Below are positions 53,950-64,000 of a DNA stretch of 64,000 nucleotides, in pieces; within the stretch, counting starts at the first letter, position 1, and the number at the start of each line of letters is the position of its first letter. The notes under the pieces were generated by a model. It was not told the DNA's origin, did no database searches, and saw only the letters and a list, made by a program, of their open reading frames with translations. Where the stretch lies: positions 287,065,719 to 287,129,718 of the forward strand of contig NC_133658.1 of assembly GCF_037893015.1 (NCBI RefSeq), in the 5' to 3' direction. A program made the position numbers and the translations under genes. Source of the stretch: Macrotis lagotis (taxonomy: Eukaryota > Chordata > Mammalia > Peramelemorphia > Peramelidae).

Positions 53950-54845
53950 GTAAAAGAAAAATATCTTTCATATATAAAGCATATTGTTATTTACTAAACT
54001 TGCCTCAAAACAACCCCATCATTTTGACGGATTCATGGTCTCACTAGTGAATTCAAATCACAACCCATCCATGATTTTATCTTCTGCCTTTCTGCACTCT
54101 CTCTTTCCATAGATCTCCCACAGAAGATTTAACCAACATGCTGCAGACTCTCCTCTTTTCCTCTTAAGATTTCGGGGGTAGCAACACAGCATTAGGGCTA
54201 TCCATCTGTTATCTCTGCATAAACAAAACACCTTCTTTTCTAGTTCTGCATATATTTTATCATACTTTCACTCCCTTTCCTGACACTTTTATCACCTTGG
54301 AAGTAGCAAGAGACATAAAGACCTGGGAAACATTTTTGAGACAGGCCTGAAACAGGTCAGTCCAGTGCTCAGGTTTGGGATTGGAATCAAATGAAATGCT
54401 TGAAGATTATCTAATATTTAATGAAAGGATATTAACTTAACAATATCATAGAAAGAATATTCAGCAAAGAAACAGTATCAATTCAGTTGAATCCAGTTCT
54501 TCTGCCTTGGTATTTGCTGTGATGATACTCTGAAAAAAACAATGTGTGAAACCTGGGCAGTTTTTATGATTAGATAACTAGGAAGCTAGGTCAAAAGTTT
54601 GAGCCTTAATCTCCTGAACCAACTAGTTTATGAGAACAATTTTTGCAAAAAAAAAAAAAAAAGTAATTTAGTTTATTTAGCAGGGACCTTGATATAGGTA
54701 TCTTTCCTACTACCTCAATCTCTTTCTGTCTCAGAGAATTAGTAATCACATTCATTCATTGCTTCTGGAATGGGTGTGCAAATGATCTACCTTATTATTC
54801 CATTCATCATCTTTTTGAAAATTTCCCAGAGCAAAACTGCCTTCC
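53950..54845 (+). other. Start of intron 13, unassigned
   Basis: 54040-54330 is pyrimidine-rich and may be old L2, not confirmed. An A-run lies at 54647-54661. Confidence 0.35.
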
Positions 54846-54849
54846 TTGG

Positions 54850-55065
54850 TCACCATTTATTATGTGCGTTGTCTTCCTAATTAGATATTGTACTGGTTGA
54901 AAGTAGTCTCACTTTTGCATTTGTATCCCCAAAGCATAGACTAGTTCTTGACACATTAAGTACTCAATAAATACTTTTAATTCATTCATTTAAAATTTAT
55001 ATTTTAAAAGACAATCAGGGTTAAGTAACTTGCCCGGGTCACACAGTTAGTAAGTGTCAAACTAA
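54850..55065. mobile_element. L2 3' end (+) followed by inverted MIR core
   Basis: tttgtatccccaaagcatagactag and acacattaagtactcaataaatac (L2 3' terminus, +). Then aatcagggttaagtaacttgcccgggtcacacag (MIR core, inverted) at 55010-55050. Confidence 0.65.
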
Positions 55066-55845
55066 AATTTTTTTCCCTTAGTATATACTGGGAAAAGGAA
55101 AAAAATAATAAAAAAAATTAAACTCCCTCTAGTGTCAGATGCCCAGGACCACAAAAGCAACTTTAATCTCTCAATGAATCCAAACCTGTGTAAATAGCAG
55201 TCCAACTTTGCCTTTTTCATCTTGTATAAGTTTTGTTCCCTCCTTGCCACTCATTCTCCAGAAGGGCTTTTTCCAGTGGAGCTGAAGATCCTCCATCAGT
55301 TTTCCTCACCCCTGCTACATATCTAGTCTACCCCTTCTCAGGTCAACTATGTCTTTGATGTCTTTAGGAGCACTTTTCATGCCCAAATTATTGTTAACAC
55401 ATGACACTTGATTTAAACCTAGTATTCAATTCAATCCAATTCAGTTTAACATAATTCAATAAGAACAAAGAATCTATAAAGCTGAACAATGGATTGGATG
55501 ATGAAGGAAAAGGACAAGTGACTCAGATTTTGAATCTGGGTGGCAGATTAAAAGAATAATATTTCTTTCAACAGTTCCAGAATCTTAACCAGAATTCAGG
55601 ATTCTATGAGACTGCTTTATACCATTTTAATGAATTTCAAAATGAAAATATTTCAACATACACCAAGCACTTTGCTTAAGGCCCTGTGAGCAATGACAAA
55701 AAAGTTATAGATTTCAAAACTGACCTCAAGAAATTTATGTTCTTATTTGGGGAGAAAAGAAATAACAAGGGAAATAAACAACACAAGGCCACAGAATGAG
55801 TGATACCAGCAGTTGGCGCTACAATAGTTCAGAGTAGAGTTGAAA
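55066..55845 (+). other. Intron 13 stretch, mostly unassigned
   Basis: A possible L3/CR1-like remnant lies at 55.66-55.78 kb (accaagcactttgcttaaggccctg). No coding signal. Confidence 0.35.
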
Positions 55846-55849
55846 ATAA

Positions 55850-56300
55850 AAGGGAACAAGCATTTATTAGACACCTCCTATATACTGGGCACTTTAAAAC
55901 ATTGCCTTATTTGATCCTCATGACAACCCAATGAGGGTAGGTACTATTATTATCTCCATTTTACAGTTGAGGAAACTGAGGCAGACAGAAATTTGGTGAC
56001 TTGCACAGGGTCACACACCACTAAAGGTCTCAGGCCAGGTATCCAATTCATATTTTCCCAACTTCAGGTCCAGTACCCTATCCTCCAATGCTACCTCATG
56101 GCCATTGTTATGTTCTGAACATAGGAGAAATAAATGTGAAGCTCAGCATAAAGTCGGCTCTACTTAAAGTCAAAATGACTCTACTACCTTGGGCAAATTC
56201 TTTAATCTCTCTGGACCTCTAATTTTCTTACTAGTAAAATGATGGAGTGGGATCAGATGACCTCTATGCTCTAGATCTATGATCCTCTGAACCTGTTCCC
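55850..56300. mobile_element. Inverted MIR/THER followed by a direct MIR fragment
   Basis: 55860-56095: aagcatttattagacacctcc, cattttacagttgaggaaactgaggcag, gcacagggtcacac (inverted). 56185-56285: ctaccttgggcaaattctttaa and tagtaaaatgatggagtgg (direct). Confidence 0.7.
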
Positions 56301-56734
56301 TGACCTGTCCCTTCTTCCCCTACCTAGAAAGGAAAAAAGTAGCTAGGAAAACAGATTATGAATATCAGTTTGTTTGATTAACATAAAACCAGGTGAAGGG
56401 AAATTGGATGGGTTGCTGTGACAGTCTTATTAAGCCTAATGAAACACTTTTTTTATATACAGAGAAACCTATTAAGTTAATCATATTTATTCTCTTATTT
56501 TATCCTCACACTAATCCTGTAAGGTTGGGAGGACATGGTTATTAAGTCTGAGGAAGAACTGAGGCTGTTGAACCTGGAAAATAGAAGATCTAAGAGAGGT
56601 GATAAATGATAGTTGTCTTTAAGATATAAAGAGCTGTCACATAGTGGAAAGATTAGATTTGGTCCCCTTGACTCCAGAGAGTAGAGAGAGCTAGAAACAG
56701 TTGTTAGAAGTGGCTTCTAAGTAGCTTCCTTATA

Positions 56735-56915
56735 TTGTTTCATAGACATAGAGCTAGGAGAGCCCAGAGATCCATCTACTCCAACCCCCTCAATTATATA
56801 TATAGGCAAGACCCAAAAGATTAAATTACTTTCCCACACTCTCATAAGTAGCAAGCAGGGACAAGATTGGAACCCAGGTTCTCAAATTCCAGTGCTACTT
56901 TTCACTAGTTTATAC
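56735..56915 (-). mobile_element. MIR-like fragment
   Basis: agagatccatctactccaacccc, ttaaattactttcccacactct and ggaacccaggttctcaaattcc. Confidence 0.5.
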
Positions 56916-56927
56916 TCATTTTCTTCA

Positions 56928-57128
56928 AAAGTCATCTTAGAGGGGGCTGCTAGGTGGCGCAGTGGATAGAGCACGGGCCCTGGAGTCAGGAGTACCTGAG
57001 TCCAAATCCGACCTCAGACACTTAATAATTACCTAGCTGTGTGGCCTTGGGCAAGCCATTTAACCTCATTGCCTTGCAAAAACCTAAAAAAAAATTTTTT
57101 TTACTTTTTTAAAAAGTCTTCTTAGAGG
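56928..57128 (+). mobile_element. Marsupial tRNA-derived SINE with target-site duplication
   Basis: Near-consensus body 56945-57110 (ggctgctaggtggcgcagtg, cattgccttgcaaaaac). The flanks aaaagtcatcttagagg and aaaagtcttcttagagg differ by one base. Confidence 0.9.
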
Positions 57129-58215
57129 CAGATGGGCTGCCTGGGGAAAGAATGTGTTCCTCCTCATTGGAAATCTTTAAGTAAAGGGTCGCTGACCACT
57201 TGTTGGAACCATTGAAGAGAAAATTCTACATCATGTATAGATGGGACTAGATAGATTGATGGACTAGATATATCCATCATTTTACAGATGAGACATTTGA
57301 GTATCAAGAGAAATGAAGTGATATTCCTAAAGTTGTATTACTAGTAGTAACTGGGAAAGTTATGGAATAATAGCCAGGTCTCAAATCCAACTCTTCTGAA
57401 TCTCACTCCAGTAAAATCTTAACAATATCATATTAATACAGACAGAAAAAACCTCAGGGATCAGCTAATACAACACCCTCATTACGTCCCAGAGAGTTTA
57501 TTTGACTTTCTGAAAGTCATTTGAGGTTATTTAGCAACAGAGACAAGAGTAGAATTCAGAATTCTGTTTCTAAGAATTTTAGTTGTGAATATTAAAGTAA
57601 GCTTATTTAGGGCCCTTCCTCTAGGTAGTGCTTTTATAGAAATACAGTGATAAATTCTACCTCTCTGGCCATATTGGTCCAGCACAACACCAAAGAACAC
57701 TGTGTGGGGATACAGATGGTCTGGGTTTGAGTCCCAGCTCTGACACTCATTGGTGTGGGCCATTTGAATAAAGTGGAAAAGTCTTCTGCTATCTCCCAAA
57801 CTTCAGCTTTCCCATCTCTACAACAGAGAGCTAGCACCTTTATTGTTTTACTTTTGAAGGTTACAGTTTTCATAATAATATGAGGAACATGAAGAAATCC
57901 TGGAATATTCATGCAAACTGATAGAAACTGAGATAGGGAGAGCAGAACAATTAGCCATGATCTTGCAAAAAATAATAGCAAAACTTCAAAAGATCTCAAA
58001 TGTAAAAGACAACAGAAGCAGATAGAGTAAATAAGTTACGATTAACTTACTAAGAATTTATTTTAAAAATAATTTTATATATATATTTCTATGTATTTTC
58101 AAAAAGTTTACATAAAAACTTTTTTTTAAATCTAGGATTTCTTCAATTTGGGCAAATTGTATGCATCTTTAGTGTAAGGCTTTTCCTAATCTCTTCTCTG
58201 GAATTGCCTTGTTTG
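57129..58215 (+). other. Intron 13 stretch with weak MIR and L1 remnants
   Basis: 57255-57400 and 57460-57560 carry inverted MIR-like bits. 57880-58020 resembles decayed L1 3' text (gatagaaactgagatagggagagcagaac). The minus ORFs at 57.5-58.0 kb are not gene-like. Confidence 0.4.
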
Positions 58216-58219
58216 TTTT

Positions 58220-58460
58220 TGGCAGTGGTTGGAGTCTGGACCTAGAATTAGGGTGACCTTAATTCAAATCCAACCTATGAGACTTTGGACAAGTCACTTA
58301 TCCTCAGCCAGCTTCAGTTTCCCTCAATTGTAAAAAGGGGATAATCATAACACCTGCCTCCAGATTGGTTCTGAGATTCAAATGAAATAATAAATATCTA
58401 TAAAGCACTAAGCAGAGTGCCTGACTCATCGTAGCAATTACATAAATGCCATGATCCTTG
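58220..58460 (+). mobile_element. MIR/THER-type SINE
   Basis: ggttggagtctggacctagaatt, ctttggacaagtcacttatcc, ttgtaaaaaggggataatcataac and tataaagcactaagcagagtgc. Confidence 0.75.
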
Positions 58461-58860
58461 TTTTTGCTATATTTTTGTGTGTTTGAGGCCCTGAGATATG
58501 GATAGAGATCCAGCTTTCCCATCAGAAAGAGCATGGTTCAAGGCTGGCTCAAGTCTGAGACATCCTGGCTAAGTGAACTTGGGCAAATCCCAGAACTTTT
58601 TAGGTTTTTCACTCATCTTTTTGAGGAAATGCAGATGAAGGGCTGGACTGGTCCTGAGCATTTTTTTACTAGGAGTTCTCTATGGAAGCAAGCAGATGGC
58701 ACCAGCGAGCAAGGCAAGCTGAACACCAGTTATTTGGAGACTCAGTGGAGAGAGGAAACTCCCTCTGGAGGCCCAGCTTTCTGGCAAATCTCTTGTCTCA
58801 GAGGAGTGAGTTTTCTTTAGGACCCAGCCTACCAAGAAGGGGAGCAGCAAGTTCATTATA
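58461..58860 (+). other. Unassigned intron 13 stretch
   Basis: Two overlapping + ORFs (58533-58909) lack recognisable motifs. No splice-flanked CCDC180-like exon could be fitted. Confidence 0.35.
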
Positions 58861-58992
58861 TTTTATTGTTATTTATTATTATTATTATTATTATATGATA
58901 TGTTATTAATATAATCTATTGTATATCAATGGCATAATACAATATTCATAATATTTATTAAATTATTTATTATTATTAATTATTAATTTATG
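58861..58992 (+). repeat. (TTA)n / AT-rich low-complexity tract
   Basis: tattattattattatta followed by degenerate TA-rich sequence. Confidence 0.9.
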
Positions 58993-59635
58993 TAGGTTTT
59001 GAAGCTCAAATGTAAAGATGTATAAAGCCCTGAGCACAGAGCCTGGCAAGCTTTCCTATGCAGGTCTCTGGCTTAGCCTGCCATTCTCCACCAGCTTGCA
59101 AATTATACCTAGGAGTATCTGAATTCCAAATTCATACACCAGGCTTAAGCTATACAATACTACTCTTCTACTCTGTCCCAAGAGCTTCAAGTTTCCCAGA
59201 TCTTTTGGTTCTCTAGAACTAGAAAATATCTCTTCCTTATCCTTATGTAAGCCAATAAGGTTTTTTAGGAAGTAAATTAGATTATTAAAGAGCGGCAGAT
59301 TCAGAACAGACAAGCTAGCATACCTGGCCAACTGAAAAAAAAGAGAAGCAACTTAACTAGGATGTAAAAGATTTCCTTGGAACCTTCCCTCCCCCTTGAG
59401 CTGCCATTACTCCAGAGCTGCAGGTCTCTGGTGGTACCAGTACTGCTCCCAGTGTATGGCCAAGCAGGGTCCAAATCTTGTGAAAAAGCTTCCTAACTTA
59501 TATTTGAACAGCTGTCACCCTTAAATACCCTTTAGTTTGCCTAACTATTGCTTATTTTCCTGCTTTGGCTCAAGATCTGTTCCCAATAATTATGATGATA
59601 ATAGTAATGATTAGTATTTATATAACTCTTTAAGG
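58993..59635 (+). other. Unassigned intron 13 stretch
   Basis: Nothing recognised. The minus ORF at 59056-59331 lacks motifs. Confidence 0.35.
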
Positions 59636-59639
59636 TTTG

Positions 59640-60130
59640 TATAGTGTTATTAATCACTCAGTTAATATTTATCAAGCTCCTCTATGTGACAGGCATTATG
59701 GAAAATATGGGAGATACAATAAGAAGCAAAAGACCATCCCTGCCCTTGAGGAGCTTATGATCTAATAGGAAAGAGAACAGACAAATAAATATATACAAAG
59801 CAAGCAATATACAGAAACATAGGAAATAATGAGCAGAGGGGAAGATAGACATAAAGGAGGTGGGAGAAGGTTTCCTGTAGAAGGTGAGGTTTTAGTTGAA
59901 ACTTAAAGGAAGCCAAGAAGGTCAAGAGCAGAGGAAAGAGACTATGCCAGTCTTGGGGGACAGCCAGAGAACATGCCTAGAGGTAAGAGAGATAGAGTGT
60001 CTTATTGTTGGGACAAGCCAGGAGATGTGGAGTCCCTGGAAGAGTATTTGTCAGGGAATAAAGTGTAAGAAGACTGCAAAGATAGGAGGAGGCTAGGCTA
60101 TCAAGGGCTTGGAATGCCAAAGCAACCCTG
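59640..60130 (+). mobile_element. L3/CR1-like LINE, longest copy in the window
   Basis: ctcctctatgtgacaggcatt, catccctgcccttgaggagc, gaaggtttcctgtagaaggtgagg, ggggacagccagagaacatgc, gtgtaagaagactgcaaagatagg and tcaagggcttggaatgcc follow the usual order. Confidence 0.7.
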
Positions 60131-60240
60131 GGACATAAGGGGTTATTACTATCTCCATTTTACAGATAAGGAAATGGAAGCTTGGAAAGGTAAAATGATT
60201 TATTCAGAGTAACACAGCTGTTGGGCATTCAAACTCAGGG
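60131..60240 (-). mobile_element. MIR core fragment
   Basis: ttattactatctccattttacagataaggaaatgga, inverted MIR core. Confidence 0.65.
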
Positions 60241-61015
60241 TTTGAGTTTATCTTATAATTTATCATATAAAATTATAAACCTAACTCATAACTTTACATA
60301 TGAATAGTTTAAATAATCCATTAAAACAAGAGGAGTTACAAATTGAATAAGAAAACAAAGCCCCTAAATCTGTTGCTTATCATGTCATGTAATTTTTATT
60401 TTGAAAGCTGGTTGTTAACCATAGCAATAAGATTGGAAGCCTTGTAACATAGATTTAATTTTTCCTTAAAATGACAATGAAACTATTCTCAAAACTTATT
60501 TGGCTCAGGTTCAAATACAGCTTTTAATGATGTTACTTCTTTGGAGGAGTTGAGTCTCCTAATCATAAATACCCAACCCAGAGTGCTCGTTAGGGTTCTA
60601 CTGTTGTGTTAAGTCAATATATCTTTCTGAACAAGTTTGCTTTGGTGGAAAATGAGGAGATGAAGGAAGCAGCTGAACCAACCCAGTATCTTAGTTGAGT
60701 ATCTTTTCCATGATAAAGTTTAGGAAACTTTTGTTAAAAGTTAAATGGTTTAGGCATGTGTCATTTCATTCCCATCCTGATCCTGAACTACTAGACTAAC
60801 TTGAGTTGAACTGGCCAAGAACAGCGATGGAGTCAAGAATTGGGACTCAAGTCTCCTGCCTACCAGTCCGACGGTACCCCATCCCCTGAGTCTAGTGTGC
60901 TCCCAAAGCTGTTTCAAAGTCAGTCTTATCAGCTATTATATGGCACCCCCTCTCTTATGTGAGCCCCAGAGCACACTACTGAGAGGAGAGATAGAATCGA
61001 GATAAGATCAATCAT
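60241..61015 (+). other. Unassigned intron 13 stretch
   Basis: No gene or repeat family recognised. Confidence 0.35.
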
Positions 61016-61019
61016 AGCA

Positions 61020-61230
61020 TCATTCATCTTGAGCTGGAAGGGGTCAACCAGAAGTCAGCTAATCTAATCTCCCTCTTTGGATAGGTCCAATCCAAGAGGC
61101 TTGGGCTGGATAAGAGACTTGCCTGAAGTCACTTGGGTGATGAGTAGTTTGTTTGGGGTTTGAACTCAGGTTCTGCAACCACAGCCCTCCACAAAGCTCC
61201 AAATTCTGCACTCTTTCCTTTGTACCATTG
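61020..61230 (-). mobile_element. MIR-like SINE
   Basis: tcttgagctggaaggggtcaa, ctaatctaatctccctctttgga and ggggtttgaactcaggttctg. Confidence 0.5.
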
Positions 61231-62045
61231 AGGTACAAGGCCCCCTCCCCCACTCCAATAAAGATAGGATCCCTGTCATCAGGATAACTTTGTAGTCTAA
61301 TAAGGAGAGAAGAGAGGAACAAAATACATCAGATCCAAGACAGCTTGCAGCTCTCCTGTCATAGAGTTGCCAGTGTCCTCTGGCCATACTGTTTTTCCTA
61401 GCTGAGCATGTCCTCTCTGACAGGTATGTCTCCTCTGGACATTGACTTGTCTTTGCAGGATGTCTCTGCTGAACCTGGTGGTCATCAAATTTTTCTCTGC
61501 AGGAATTAGAAAGCCTCTCCCCAGTAAGGGCAAATTGATAACATAGTCATAGCTAAGGCTGTGAGCAGCCACAGTTGAACAAACACAATACTAAGACTAG
61601 GTCTATTCATAGGACTGCCTACATCTGGAGATGACCCACTGCCCAAATCAATTATCTAAATTATATTTAGAAATTTGCTATACTTAATATTTAACCCTTT
61701 ATGGAGATCTTGTGACCACAAAATTCAATTCATGGGGCTTTCCACAATGAATAGCAAGGGTGTGCTGGCCAGTTCAAACTATCCCATAAACCTGTTGTAC
61801 TTCCTTCCTGAAACTGGCAAAACTACAAATCAGGACTTGATTCATTGATTACCTAGATTAATGAGAAGAAAATGTTGGTTTAAAAGTGTGGAAAATGAGT
61901 AGACAATCCTGAGCTCTAGTATGCTGAGCAGGCAAATGCCTGTTCACATGCCTCAGGAGCCCTCACATGCCTCAGCTTAGCCAGGGGAACAGGTAGCTTT
62001 CAATGGCCAGACTTCCCCATGCTGTAGCAGAGCCCTGGGCAAAGA
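61231..62045 (+). other. Unassigned intron 13 stretch
   Basis: 61.4-61.57 kb holds a minus ORF without recognisable domains. 61.92-62.05 kb may be the leader of the HAL1/L1 element that follows. Confidence 0.35.
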
Positions 62046-62745
62046 GGCAGCTGCCAGAGGCCAGACAGCAGTTTAAGTATAAAAGAAAAAAGAGTACAAA
62101 AACTGAGGAAAACAACTTAAAAGTTATTGGGCAAGTTGGGGCAGCTAGGTGGCACCATGGATAGAGCACTTGGAGTCAGGAGGACCTGAGTTCAAATCCA
62201 GTCTCAGACACTGAATAGTTGTGACCTTGGGCAAGTCACTTAACTCCACTGCTTTGCAAAAAACAACAAAAAAGCTATTGGGTAAGTGGAAGGTAATGAC
62301 TATATGAGATATCAAGAATCAAATATTTCAAAAGAATGAAAAATATGTAAAATACCTCATTGGAAAAATAACTGACTTGGAAAGTATATCCAGAAGAGAT
62401 AATGTCAGAATCATTGAACTACCTGAAAGCTATAATCAAAGAAGGACATGTACAGTATCAAGAAATTATCAAGGAAACTACCCTGATATCCTGGAACTAG
62501 AGGGTAAAATAGGCATTAAAGAATCTCAGGGAAAAGATCCCAAAATAAAAACCAAATTAAAGGAAAAAATACTTCAAGTGATCTGCCACAACCAAATCAA
62601 ATATCAGGGAGCCACAATCAGGATTACATGTGAGTTATTAAACACTTGGAGGTCATGGAACATGATATTTTGGAAGGCAAAGGAGCTAGACTACAACCAA
62701 TAATCATTTACCTGGCAAAAAGCATGATATTTTAAAGGATAAGTT
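62046..62745 (+). mobile_element. HAL1/L1 ORF1 fragment, interrupted by a SINE
   Basis: After the SINE, 62.28-62.70 kb follows L1-type ORF1: SRRDNVRIIELPESYNQ (62.39 kb), NYPDILELEGKIGIKE, then a C-terminal domain piece with TWRSWNMIFWKAKELDYN. The frame is open for 108 codons but has small lesions relative to the copy at 20.5 kb. Confidence 0.7.
62120..62290 (+). mobile_element. Marsupial tRNA-derived SINE with target-site duplication
   Basis: Body about 62137-62270 (ttggggcagctaggtggcac to ctgctttgcaaaaaac). It is flanked by aaagttattgggcaagt and aaagctattgggtaagt. Confidence 0.87.
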
Positions 62746-63480
62746 GTGAAATTGTGAATTGTTCCAACCATTCTGAAGATCAATTTAAACCTATGACCAA
62801 AGAGCAACCAAACTATCTGCCCTTTGATCTAGCAAAACTACTATTAGGTCTGTATCCCAAAGAGATCATATAAAAGGGGAAAGGACCTACATGAACAAAA
62901 TTATTTATAGCAGCTCTTTTTGTGGTGGAAAAAAATAATTAGAAATTGAGAGGATGCCCTTCAAGTGGGAATGGCTGAATAAGTGATGGTATGTGAATGG
63001 AATACTACTGTATGATAAGAAATGATGAACAGACTGATTTCAGAAAAACCTGGAAAGACTTGCATGAACTGAAGTGAAGTGAAATGGGCAAAACTAGGAA
63101 AACATTGAATCAGCAACCTTGTGTGATGGTCATCTTTGAATGACTCAGCTCTTAATAACACAATGATCTAAGACTAGTGGAAAGAACTCATGAAGGAAAA
63201 TGCCATCCACATTCAGATAAAGAATTGATGAACCCTGAATGCAGATTGAAGCATACTTTTTTCACTTAATTATTTTTCTTTTGATTTATTTCTTCTTTCA
63301 CATCTGTGACTCATAAGGAAATATGTTCTCATGGTAGCACATGCTTAACCCATATCCAATTGCCTACCATTTGGGGGAGAGAAGAGGGGAGGAAGGGAGA
63401 GGGAAACCTTGTAAAAATGAATGCTAAACATTGTCTAGACATGTAACTGGGGAAAAAATAATTTTTTTAAAAAAATGTGT
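62746..63480 (+). mobile_element. L1 3' end (end of ORF2 and 3'UTR)
   Basis: gagcaaccaaactatctgccctttgatc, gggaatggctgaataagtgatgg, gaaaaacctggaaagacttgcatgaact, and a poly(A)-like end near 63470. It abuts the ORF1 fragment directly, so the two may be one L1 with a large internal deletion. Confidence 0.75.
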
Positions 63481-63720
63481 CATGCTTCCATTTTTTTTTT
63501 TTTTTGAAGAGCCAGTTGTCAAATATTTACCAGCACATCCCTAGAAATACCCAACAAGAACTATGTGGAAGGGAATCTAAGTTCATTTTGCTCCTAAGAT
63601 CTTTTCCAAACTACCATGCAAATTAATCTAAGCAAAAATTAAACTAAATGAATAAAGTCAAGGACATTTTCTGCCATCCTCCAGGGCTACATCTTTGCTT
63701 TTATCATGTGTGTCAAATCT
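63481..63720 (+). other. Intron 13 stretch with T-run and unclassified repeat piece
   Basis: T-run at 63491-63505, then the short match to the repeat at 38.03 kb (63508-63545). The rest is unassigned. Confidence 0.4.
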
Positions 63721-63729
63721 ATTAGTCAA

Positions 63730-64000
63730 TACATAACTTGTTAAAGGGTTTACTGTGTTTCAGGCATTGTGAGCAACACAAGATAGAATAATAAGTGAAA
63801 AGAAAAGCAGTCATTGCCCCTCAGGGTGCTTACATGCTAATGAGGGGAGATAACACATAAAAGAGAGTTAAAGAAAGGGTGAGAGAAGGTACCTGTGTGG
63901 TCCAGATGGGAAAGATAGCTGATTTAGATCTTTCCTCAAAATGGAGATTCTGGGAAGAATCTAACTAATGGAAGAAGGGAATCACAGGGAAGGAAAGAGA
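63730..64000 (+). mobile_element. L3/CR1-like LINE fragment, cut by the window edge
   Basis: ttactgtgtttcaggcattgtgag, cattgcccctcagggtgcttacatgc and gaggggagataacacataa. Confidence 0.5.

Larger units (their letters stand above)
11164..64000 (+). other. CCDC180: CCDC180 gene, 5' part (13 coding exons, continues past the window)
   Basis: Thirteen exons join in one frame of 1,701 nt (567 codons) without a stop. Every junction has AG/GT borders and matching phase: 0, 2, 1, 0, 0, 0, 0, 2, 2, 1, 0, 0, then 0 at the end of exon 13. The protein is hydrophilic, helical and coiled-coil-like, with short conserved stretches such as SGKVYRQIF, VQLVRSL, AAREVRGL and TRDTLDQWYSSLQ. I recognise it as the N-terminal DUF4455 region of CCDC180 (also KIAA1529/C9orf174). 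The full protein is about 1,650 residues in human, so roughly the first third is here; the C-terminal DUF4456 lies outside. No signal peptide or membrane segment is visible. The gene is associated with motile cilia and sperm, but its molecular role is poorly known. The introns are full of repeats and the exons show no lesion. Identity rests on memory of the family, not on a search. Confidence 0.82.

Noticed and set aside
57527..57999. 90- and 121-residue minus-strand ORFs in intron 13
   Set aside because: Overlap each other in different frames and lie over repeat remnants; no motif.
58533..58909. Possible next CCDC180 exon
   Set aside because: No acceptor/donor pair with phase 0 and no coiled-coil pattern continuing exon 13.

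Overview
The window is nuclear DNA from a marsupial. It carries many copies of the tRNA-derived SINE typical of marsupials (start like ggcagctaggtggcgcagtgg, end like cattgccttgcaaaaa). It also holds tRNA-SINEs with an RTE/BovB-like tail, ORF1-only L1 relatives (HAL1-type), 5'-truncated L1s, and L2, L3/CR1-like and MIR/THER fragments. Base composition is AT-rich and strongly CpG-poor. The genus cannot be fixed by reading alone.

Layout. From 1 to about 10.1 kb is intergenic or 5' flanking DNA made of old repeats; no gene is supported there. At 10.13-10.39 kb is the only CpG-dense patch in the window. It contains an RFX X-box-like motif and probably marks the promoter and untranslated first exon of the single protein-coding gene seen. 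That gene is on the + strand. Thirteen coding exons between 11,187 and 53,949 join in one open frame of 1,701 nt (567 codons), with compatible splice phases throughout. The product matches the N-terminal third of CCDC180, a large coiled-coil protein of ciliated and spermatogenic cells. The gene runs off the right edge; 53,950-64,000 is intron.

The introns are built from repeats. Intron 3 (8.6 kb) holds two HAL1-type elements, one carrying a nested SINE and the other cut by a second SINE. Intron 10 (7.5 kb) holds a processed retrocopy of SLC11A2 (NRAMP2/DMT1) in antisense to CCDC180. It is complete from the upstream-exon (1A-type) start codon to the poly(A) end, is bracketed by a 17-bp target-site duplication, and derives from the +IRE splice form, with the 3'UTR iron-responsive element still recognisable. 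Intron 12 (12.4 kb) holds two antisense L1 copies; one has a SINE inserted into its own target-site duplication. Intron 9 holds a ~450-bp homopurine tract, and intron 2 a ~100-bp (TTTTC)n array.

The host gene looks normal. The items most worth checking are the SLC11A2 retrocopy with its altered IRE, the X-box in the putative promoter, a ~390-bp repeated unit at 6.4 and 9.45 kb, and the homopurine tract. I found no CRISPR array, functional tRNA or rRNA gene, recognisable endogenous retrovirus, or clear undescribed system.
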